Made by a program: the position numbers and the translations under genes. 19,984 bases of DNA from an uncultured Lachnospiraceae bacterium (GTDB lineage: Bacteria > Bacillota > Clostridia > Lachnospirales > Lachnospiraceae): positions 1-19,984 of the forward strand of contig CABUZU010000024.1 of NCBI GenBank assembly GCA_902496125.1, in the 5' to 3' direction. Positions 14,357-19,984 of this stretch are shown here, piece by piece. The notes beneath the pieces are model-generated. The model saw only the letters and a list, made by a program, of their open reading frames with translations, searched no databases and was not told where the DNA came from. Position 1 is the first letter of the stretch. Each line of letters begins with the position of its first letter.

Positions 14357-15856
14357 ATGTTAAAGATAAAGAAATATCAGTTTTGGTTTTGCACTGGTTC
14401 ACAAGATTTATATGGTGATGAATGCTTAGAAAAAGTAGCAAGACACTCAAAGATTATTGTAGAAGAATTAAACAAATCAGGAAATCTTCCTTTTGAAGTT
14501 GTTTTAAAGCCTACATTAATTACAAATGAATTAATTCGTAAAACATTTAATGAAGCAAATATGGATGAAAATTGTGCAGGTGTTATCACTTGGATGCACA
14601 CATTTTCACCAGCGAAGTCTTGGATTTTAGGTTTACAAGAATATAGAAAACCATTATTACACTTTCATACACAATTTAATAGAGAGATTCCATATGATAC
14701 CATTGATATGGATTTTATGAATGAAAATCAGGCAGCACATGGCGACCGCGAATATGGACATATCTTTACTAGACTTGGCATGGAACGCAAGGTTATCATG
14801 GGATACTGGGAAGATGAAAAGGTTCAAAAAAGAATTGCTTCTTGGATGCGAACAGCAGTGGGTGTGATTGAAAGCAGTCATGTGCGTGTGGTAAGAATCG
14901 CTGATAATATGAGAAATGTTGCAGTAACCGAAGGAGATAAAGTAGAAGCTCAGATTAAGTTTGGCTGGGAGGTCGATGCCTATCCAGTAAACGAAATCGT
15001 AGAAGTGGTAAATAGTGTGTCAAAAACAGACATTGATGCATTAGTAGATGAATACTACAGCACTTATGAAATTCTATTAGAGGGAAGAGATGAGAAAGAA
15101 TTTCGTGAGCATGTAGCAGTTCAAGCTGGAATTGAAATTGGATTTGAGCGTTTCTTAGAAGAGAAGAATTATCAAGCAATTGTAACACATTTTGGTGACC
15201 TAGGTGGATTAAAACAACTTCCTGGTCTTGCAATTCAAAGACTAATGCAAAAAGGATATGGCTTTGGTGCAGAAGGAGATTGGAAGACTGCTGCAATGGT
15301 TCGTATTATGAAGCTTATGACTCAGGGCATGAAGGATGCAAAGGGTACTTCTTTTATGGAAGATTATACCTATAATTTAGTACCGGGTAAAGAGGGCATT
15401 TTAGAGGCTCATATGTTAGAGGTTTGCCCAACCATTGCAGATGGTAAGATTAGTATTAAGGAACAGCCACTTTCTATGGGAGACCGTGAAGATCCAGCAA
15501 GACTTGTATTTACAGCAAAAGAAGGCAAGGGTATTGCGACCTCTTTAATTGACCTTGGAGACCGTTTCCGTTTGATTATCAATGATGTGGATTGTAAAAA
15601 AACTGAAAAGCCGATGCCAAAATTGCCAGTTGCTACTGCTTTTTGGACTCCACAACCAAACCTTCAAACCGGTGCAGAAGCTTGGATTATTGCAGGTGGA
15701 GCACATCATACAGCATTTACTTATGATTTAACGGCTGAGCAAATGGGAGACTGGGCAGCAGCTATGGGTATTGAAGCAGTTTATATCGATAAAGATACGA
15801 CCATTCGTCAGCTAAAGAATGAATTGTTATGGAATAGCGTAGCTTATCGTAAATAG
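14357..15856 (+). CDS. araA: L-arabinose isomerase
   Basis: The 499-residue enzyme interconverts L-arabinose and L-ribulose with Mn2+. It starts with the typical FWFCTGSQDLYGDECL. Catalytic and metal ligands are all visible: Glu306 in GFGAEGDWKTA, Glu335 in SFMEDYTY, His352 in LEAHMLEVCP and His450/451 in GGAHHTAF, close to the E. coli numbering of 306, 333, 350 and 450. GGGAGGAT precedes ATG 14357. It is the first gene of a three-gene operon; the FGGY kinase follows at once, with the araA stop touching its ribosome site. Confidence 0.98.
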   Translation: MLKIKKYQFWFCTGSQDLYGDECLEKVARHSKIIVEELNKSGNLPFEVVLKPTLITNELIRKTFNEANMDENCAGVITWMHTFSPAKSWILGLQEYRKPLLHFHTQFNREIPYDTIDMDFMNENQAAHGDREYGHIFTRLGMERKVIMGYWEDEKVQKRIASWMRTAVGVIESSHVRVVRIADNMRNVAVTEGDKVEAQIKFGWEVDAYPVNEIVEVVNSVSKTDIDALVDEYYSTYEILLEGRDEKEFREHVAVQAGIEIGFERFLEEKNYQAIVTHFGDLGGLKQLPGLAIQRLMQKGYGFGAEGDWKTAAMVRIMKLMTQGMKDAKGTSFMEDYTYNLVPGKEGILEAHMLEVCPTIADGKISIKEQPLSMGDREDPARLVFTAKEGKGIATSLIDLGDRFRLIINDVDCKKTEKPMPKLPVATAFWTPQPNLQTGAEAWIIAGGAHHTAFTYDLTAEQMGDWAAAMGIEAVYIDKDTTIRQLKNELLWNSVAYRK

Positions 15857-15867
15857 TGGAGGCGTGT

Positions 15868-17442
15868 ATGAAAGAGTTTATTGAAAGTGGAAGGGCAGTA
15901 CTTGGAATTGAATTTGGTTCGACAAGAATTAAGTCTGTTTTAATTGATGACAAGTTTACGCCAATTGCCTCTGGCGAATATGTATGGGAGAATCGCTTGG
16001 AAAATGGAATCTGGACGTATTCACTAGAGGATATCTGGACTGGATTACAACAAAGCTACTTCGATTTAACAAAAAATGTACATTTAAAATATGATGCAAC
16101 CATTACGAATTTAAAATCGATTGGATTTAGTGCAATGATGCATGGATATTTAGCCTTTGATGCAAACGGAAAACTCCTTGTTCCATTTCGAACTTGGAGA
16201 AATAGTATCACAGGCAAGGCTGCGGATAAGTTAACGGAAGTTTTTCACTATAATATTCCACAAAGGTGGAGCATTGCACATTTATATCAAGCAATTCTAA
16301 ATCATGAAGAGCATGTAGGAAAGATTGATTTTATTACAACGCTTGCTGGTTATATTCATTGGAAACTTACTGGAAAAAAGGTTTTAGGAATTGGTGATGC
16401 CTCAGGAATGTTTCCAATTGACAATAAAAATTATAACAAACAGATGATTTCTAAATTTCAAAGCTTAAAAGAGGTACAAGCTTTTTCGTGGAATTTAGAA
16501 AAGATTTTGCCAAAGGTTTTGTTAGCAGGTGAAGATGCTGGAAATTTGACAAAGGAGGGAGCTAGATTACTAGATATAACAGGAAATTTAAAAGAGGGAA
16601 TTTCTATTTGTCCGCCAGAGGGCGATGCAGGAACGGGTATGGTCGCAACGAATAGTGTAGCAAAGAAAACAGGAAATGTATCAGCGGGTACTTCTATTTT
16701 TGCAATGGTTGTTTTAGAAGAACAGTTAAAAAAAGTTCATAAAGAAATTGATTTAGTGACCACACCAGATGGTAGTTTAGTGGGAATGGTTCATGCCAAT
16801 AACTGTACATCGGATTTAAATGCGTGGATCGGACTATTTAATGAAGTTGTTAAAAGTTTTGGCATGGAGATTGATACCAATAAACTCTATCAAACGCTTT
16901 TTTATAAGGCATTAGAGGCAGATGTCGATTGTGGAGGACTGTTGTCTTATGGATTTTTATCAGGTGAGAACATTATGGAGGTCATGGAGGGAAGACCACT
17001 TTTTGTTCGTACACCGGATAGTAAATTTACATTGGCAAACTTTATGCGTACACATCTGTATGCTGCATTGGGTACGCTAAAGGTAGGAATGGATATTTTA
17101 TTAAAAGAAGAACAGGTTAAGATTGATTCCATTATGGGACATGGTGGATTGTTTAAGACTCCGCTAGTAGGACAAAAGATGTTAGCTGCTGCGATTAACG
17201 CACCAGTATCCGTAATGGAAACCGCAGGGGAAGGGGGACCTTGGGGTATGGCAATTTTAGCTTCGTATAGGGCAGAGCGAGAAGAAAATGAAACCTTACA
17301 AGAGTATCTTGATAACAAAGTATTTGTAAAGAATCATTGTACAATAATCGAACCAGATGCAAAAGATGTAGAAGGATTCGAGGCATTTATGGAACGTTTT
17401 AAAGCCGGTATTTCAATTGAGAAAGAGGCAATTAAGTGCTAG
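15868..17442 (+). CDS. FGGY-family sugar kinase, probable ribulokinase of the arabinose operon
   Basis: The 524-residue protein has FGGY kinase motifs: LGIEFGSTRIKSVLID (N-terminal phosphate-binding loop), GFSAMMHGYLAFD, PPEGDAGTGMVATNS with SAGTSIFAM, and the C-terminal GHGGLFKTP and GEGGPWGMAILASY. Position between araA and an arabinofuranosidase suggests it phosphorylates L-ribulose to L-ribulose 5-phosphate. It does not look like classical Proteobacteria/Bacillus AraB; a distinct clostridial ribulokinase (AraK) has been described in C. acetobutylicum, and this may be of that type, which is inference. I use ATG 15868, five bases after GGAGG; a GTG at 15856 overlaps the araA stop and would lie upstream of the ribosome site. 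Xylulokinase is the alternative. Confidence 0.85.
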   Translation: MKEFIESGRAVLGIEFGSTRIKSVLIDDKFTPIASGEYVWENRLENGIWTYSLEDIWTGLQQSYFDLTKNVHLKYDATITNLKSIGFSAMMHGYLAFDANGKLLVPFRTWRNSITGKAADKLTEVFHYNIPQRWSIAHLYQAILNHEEHVGKIDFITTLAGYIHWKLTGKKVLGIGDASGMFPIDNKNYNKQMISKFQSLKEVQAFSWNLEKILPKVLLAGEDAGNLTKEGARLLDITGNLKEGISICPPEGDAGTGMVATNSVAKKTGNVSAGTSIFAMVVLEEQLKKVHKEIDLVTTPDGSLVGMVHANNCTSDLNAWIGLFNEVVKSFGMEIDTNKLYQTLFYKALEADVDCGGLLSYGFLSGENIMEVMEGRPLFVRTPDSKFTLANFMRTHLYAALGTLKVGMDILLKEEQVKIDSIMGHGGLFKTPLVGQKMLAAAINAPVSVMETAGEGGPWGMAILASYRAEREENETLQEYLDNKVFVKNHCTIIEPDAKDVEGFEAFMERFKAGISIEKEAIKC

Positions 17443-17455
17443 AAGGGAGATAGAC

Positions 17456-18970
17456 ATGAGTAGAAAAGCAAAGATGGTCATTGATAAAGATTTTAAAATT
17501 TCCACAATTGATGAACGAATTTATGGTTCTTTCATTGAACATTTAGGAAGAGCCGTTTATACAGGAATCTATCAGCCAGAACATGTTAGTGCAGATGAAA
17601 ATGGATTTCGTAAGGATACTTTAGAACTTGTAAAGCAGTTAAATGTTCCAATTATTCGTTATCCAGGTGGAAACTTTGTTTCTAATTTCTATTGGGAGGA
17701 CTCAGTAGGACCGGTAGAAAAAAGACCAAGAAGATTAGAACTTGCATGGAAGAGTACAGAAACCAATCAAGTTGGTATGAATGAATTTGCTAAATGGACG
17801 AAACTTGCAAATTCAAAGATGATGATGGCAATCAACCTTGGTACAAGAGGAATTAGTGATGCCTGCAATATTCTAGAATATTGTAACCATCCATCTGGCA
17901 CCAAATATAGTGATTTGCGTATTGAACACGGAGTAAAGGAACCTCACAATATAAAAGTATGGTGCCTTGGCAATGAAATGGATGGACCTTGGCAGATTGG
18001 ACATAAAACGATGGATGAATACGGTCGATTAGCAGATGAAACAGCAAAAGCGATGCGTTTAATTGACCCTACCATTGAACTTGTTGCTTGTGGTAGTTCG
18101 AATCGTGAAATGCCAACATTCCCAGATTGGGAAGCAACGGTTTTAAATCATACCTATGAAGAAGTTGACTATATTTCGATGCATCAGTATTATGGAAATC
18201 GAAATAATGACAGCAATGATTTCTTAGCACAGTCCGATGATATGGAAGACTTTATTCGCACAGTGATAGCAACTTGTGATTATATTAAAGCGAAAAAACG
18301 TAGTAAAAAGGTAATGAATTTAAGCTTTGATGAATGGAATGTATGGTTTCATTCAAATGAAGCGGATGACGATATTACCGAAAATCATCCATGGCAGGTT
18401 GCACCGCCAATGCTTGAAGATATCTATAACTTTGAAGATGCATTGTTAGTAGGACTGATGCTCATTACATTAATAAAACATTCAGACCGTGTAAAAATGG
18501 CATGTTTAGCACAGCTTGTAAATGTTATTGCACCAATTATGACTGATGTAAGTGGTGGAGCATGGAAACAGACAATTTTCTATCCATTTATGCATGCATC
18601 AAAATATGGTCGAGGTATTGCATTACAGCCAGTATTATCTTCACCAAAGCATCCAACCAAAACTCATGAAGAAGTAACCGATATTGAATCCGTTGCAGTT
18701 TTCCATGAAGATAGCGATGAAGTGGTAGTTTTTGCAGTAAACAGAAACTTAGAAGAAGATGTAGAGTTTGAAATTGACTTAAGAAGCTTTGGAGACTATA
18801 AGCTAAAAGAACAGATTGTGTTAGAAAATGAAGATTTAAAGGCAACGAATAATCTAATGACTGAAAATGTCTATCCAATCAATGTAGAAAATAGAACAAA
18901 GATTTCAGATGGAATGGCAGCCACCGTGCTAAAGAAAGCATCTTGGAATGTACTTCGTTTTGGAAAATAA
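17456..18970 (+). CDS. GH51 alpha-L-arabinofuranosidase (intracellular)
   Basis: The 504-residue enzyme hydrolyses terminal alpha-L-arabinofuranosyl groups. GH51 features: IDERIYGSFIEHLGRAVYTGIY near the start, IRYPGGNFVSNFYWEDSVGP, the acid/base Glu174 in CLGNEMDGPWQIGH, and the nucleophile Glu293 in SFDEWNVWF, spaced as in characterised GH51 enzymes; a C-terminal beta domain follows. No signal peptide or membrane segment is visible, so it should act in the cytoplasm on imported arabino-oligosaccharides. ATG 17456 is preceded by AAGGGAGA, 13 nt after the kinase stop. No terminator follows it directly. Confidence 0.95.
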   Translation: MSRKAKMVIDKDFKISTIDERIYGSFIEHLGRAVYTGIYQPEHVSADENGFRKDTLELVKQLNVPIIRYPGGNFVSNFYWEDSVGPVEKRPRRLELAWKSTETNQVGMNEFAKWTKLANSKMMMAINLGTRGISDACNILEYCNHPSGTKYSDLRIEHGVKEPHNIKVWCLGNEMDGPWQIGHKTMDEYGRLADETAKAMRLIDPTIELVACGSSNREMPTFPDWEATVLNHTYEEVDYISMHQYYGNRNNDSNDFLAQSDDMEDFIRTVIATCDYIKAKKRSKKVMNLSFDEWNVWFHSNEADDDITENHPWQVAPPMLEDIYNFEDALLVGLMLITLIKHSDRVKMACLAQLVNVIAPIMTDVSGGAWKQTIFYPFMHASKYGRGIALQPVLSSPKHPTKTHEEVTDIESVAVFHEDSDEVVVFAVNRNLEEDVEFEIDLRSFGDYKLKEQIVLENEDLKATNNLMTENVYPINVENRTKISDGMAATVLKKASWNVLRFGK

Positions 18971-18973
18971 AAG

Positions 18974-19057
18974 TTTTACATGATTTTTACAAAAGCAAGA
19001 TATTAGATTTTACATCCCCTTGCTATAGTTGCTACATAAGATGATAGTAACGATAGC
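18974..19057 (+). promoter_or_regulatory. Leader of the small membrane protein gene: three TTTTACA copies and a hairpin
   Basis: TTTTACA occurs at 18974-18980, 18985-18991 and 19008-19014, starts 11 and 23 bp apart, close to one and two helical turns. A hairpin follows (19022-19034 with about 19045-19057, 12 bp with one mismatch) directly upstream of the AGGAGG at 19058. No well-spaced -35/-10 pair is clear. Confidence 0.4.
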
Positions 19058-19070
19058 AGGAGGGGTTATG

Positions 19071-19274
19071 ATGAGTAGTCAAAGTAAAGCAAAATTATTT
19101 TTAATAGGAAATACCGCAGTTTGGACAGTGATTGCGTTAATCATTGGATTTATTGTATCTTTAATAATTCCACAGGTAAGTGTAGCAAGACTTGAAATTT
19201 TACTAACAGCTGGAAATATTGGAGTGGTATTAGGATTGTTTAGCGGATTATTATATGAAATGGAAAGACTGTAG
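19071..19274 (+). CDS. Small two-helix membrane protein of unknown function
   Basis: This 67-residue protein has a short polar start (MSSQSKAK) and two hydrophobic segments, roughly residues 9-34 (including TAVWTVIALIIGFIVSLII) and 44-61 (including NIGVVLGLFSGLLY), separated by a short loop with one Arg and one Glu. I do not recognise a family. AGGAGG (19058-19063) is 7 nt from ATG 19071; ATG 19068 directly before it is possible. The stop codon lies inside the 5' arm of the terminator. It sits between the arabinose operon and trpS and shows no functional link to either. A real gene is supported by the strong ribosome site and the tightly placed terminator. Confidence 0.72.
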   Translation: MSSQSKAKLFLIGNTAVWTVIALIIGFIVSLIIPQVSVARLEILLTAGNIGVVLGLFSGLLYEMERL

Positions 19275-19297
19275 CAAAGAAACTACAGTCTTTTTTT
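19264..19297 (+). terminator. Intrinsic terminator overlapping the small membrane gene's stop codon
   Basis: AAAGACTGTAG (19264-19274) pairs perfectly with CTACAGTCTTT (19283-19293) around an 8-nt loop, with T through 19297. The gene's TAG is the last three bases of the 5' arm. Confidence 0.9.
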
Positions 19298-19301
19298 ACG
19301 A

Positions 19302-19330
19302 TTGACAGTTTTCTTATAGGGATTTATAAT
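19302..19330 (+). promoter_or_regulatory. Consensus sigma-A promoter for trpS
   Basis: TTGACA (19302-19307), 17 bp, TATAAT (19325-19330): both hexamers are perfect. The expected start of transcription near 19337 leaves only about 15 nt of leader, enough for GGAGG (19338-19342) but with no room for a T-box. Confidence 0.92.
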
Positions 19331-19351
19331 GAAGACTGGAGGTTAACAACG

Positions 19352-19984
19352 ATGAAAAATATAATATTAACAGGTGACCGTCCAACTGGAAGATTACATG
19401 TTGGACACTATGTAGGTTCACTAAAAGAACGTGTTGCATTACAAAATTCGGGAAAATATGACGAAATCTACATTATGATTGCAGATGCACAAGCACTTAC
19501 AGATAATGCAGAACATCCAGAGAAAGTAAGACAAAACATTACCCAAGTTGCATTAGATTATTTAGCTTGTGGAATTGACCCAACTAAGAGTTGTATCTTT
19601 ATTCAGTCTATGGTTCCACAGTTAACGGAACTTACATTTTATTATATGAATTTAGTTACAGTTTCTAGAGTTCAACGTAACCCTACTGTAAAATCAGAAA
19701 TAAAACAAAAGAACTTTGAGGCAAGTATTCCAGTAGGATTTTTCTGCTATCCAATTAGTCAGGCAGCAGACATTACTGCATTTGAAGCAACTTCTGTTCC
19801 AGCTGGTGAAGACCAGATGCCAATGATTGAACAGTGCCGTGAAATTGTTCGTAAATTTAATGAAGTTTATGGTGAGACTTTAGTTGAGCCAAAGATTGTA
19901 CTTCCTTCTAATAAAGCTTGTCTTCGTTTACCAGGAATTGATGGTAAGGCAAAGATGAGTAAATCATTAGGCAACTGTATTTAT
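19352..19984 (+). CDS. trpS: Tryptophan--tRNA ligase (N-terminal part)
   Basis: The reading frame starts at ATG 19352 behind GGAGG and runs off the right edge after 211 codons; the family is usually about 330-345 residues, so roughly 130 are missing. It charges tRNA-Trp. Class I signatures are present: GRLHVGH (HIGH motif, residues 13-19) and KMSKS (residues 201-205). MIADAQALTDN, FIQSMVPQLTELTFYY, VQRNPTVKSEIKQ, FCYPISQAADITAF and VPAGEDQMPMIEQCREI fit a TrpRS type common in Clostridia and different from B. subtilis TrpS, whose N-terminus begins with a SGIQPSG-type motif. A second TrpRS elsewhere in the genome is possible. Confidence 0.95.
   Translation, partial: MKNIILTGDRPTGRLHVGHYVGSLKERVALQNSGKYDEIYIMIADAQALTDNAEHPEKVRQNITQVALDYLACGIDPTKSCIFIQSMVPQLTELTFYYMNLVTVSRVQRNPTVKSEIKQKNFEASIPVGFFCYPISQAADITAFEATSVPAGEDQMPMIEQCREIVRKFNEVYGETLVEPKIVLPSNKACLRLPGIDGKAKMSKSLGNCIY

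Noticed and set aside
17417..17455. An upstream in-frame start for the GH51 enzyme overlapping the kinase gene.
   Set aside because: The extra residues are not family-like, and AAGGGAGA is placed for ATG 17456.

Overview
The window looks like a chromosome segment of a spore-forming, anaerobic, low-GC Clostridia, most likely Lachnospiraceae. The evidence is an Rnf-complex subunit, an alpha/beta-type spore protein, strong AGGAGG ribosome sites, an AT-rich base composition and clostridial versions of TrpS and RpoD. This placement is inferred from protein family resemblance; no database search was run. I see no phage genes, insertion sequences, CRISPR array, tRNA or rRNA. The gene content is mostly housekeeping plus one sugar-use operon.

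Layout. Positions 2-406 hold the end of rnfB, closed by a terminator. Positions 407-940 contain no convincing protein gene but hold a strongly structured, G-rich, C-poor stretch of about 360 nt that ends in an intrinsic terminator just upstream of a flavin reductase-like gene (941-1516). A convergent spore-protein gene (ssp, minus strand) shares a terminator with it. Next come mutY and a lipid kinase gene, rpoD under its own promoter, queH, and ackA. After ackA, a control region rich in inverted repeats precedes gltBD (glutamate synthase). A minus-strand COG0523/G3E GTPase gene is divergent from an arabinose operon: araA, an FGGY kinase and an intracellular GH51 arabinofuranosidase. The window ends with a 67-residue membrane protein gene and the first 211 codons of trpS, which has a consensus promoter.

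How the genes work together. AraA, the FGGY kinase and the GH51 enzyme would release L-arabinose from imported arabino-oligosaccharides and carry it to L-ribulose 5-phosphate; the 4-epimerase (araD) and a transporter are not here. GltBD makes glutamate from glutamine and 2-oxoglutarate. AckA makes ATP from acetyl phosphate, but pta is not adjacent. Rnf couples ferredoxin oxidation to an ion gradient.

The part most worth a second look is the RNA-like region at 547-910. It folds by eye into a chain of hairpins, repeats an A-rich-then-GGGG(G) motif five times, and its first hairpin loop (AAATAGGG) is exactly complementary to the 3' foot and tail of the terminator (CCCTATTT). That arrangement could be a regulated leader of the flavin reductase gene or a free-standing small RNA. 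I could not assign it to a known family.
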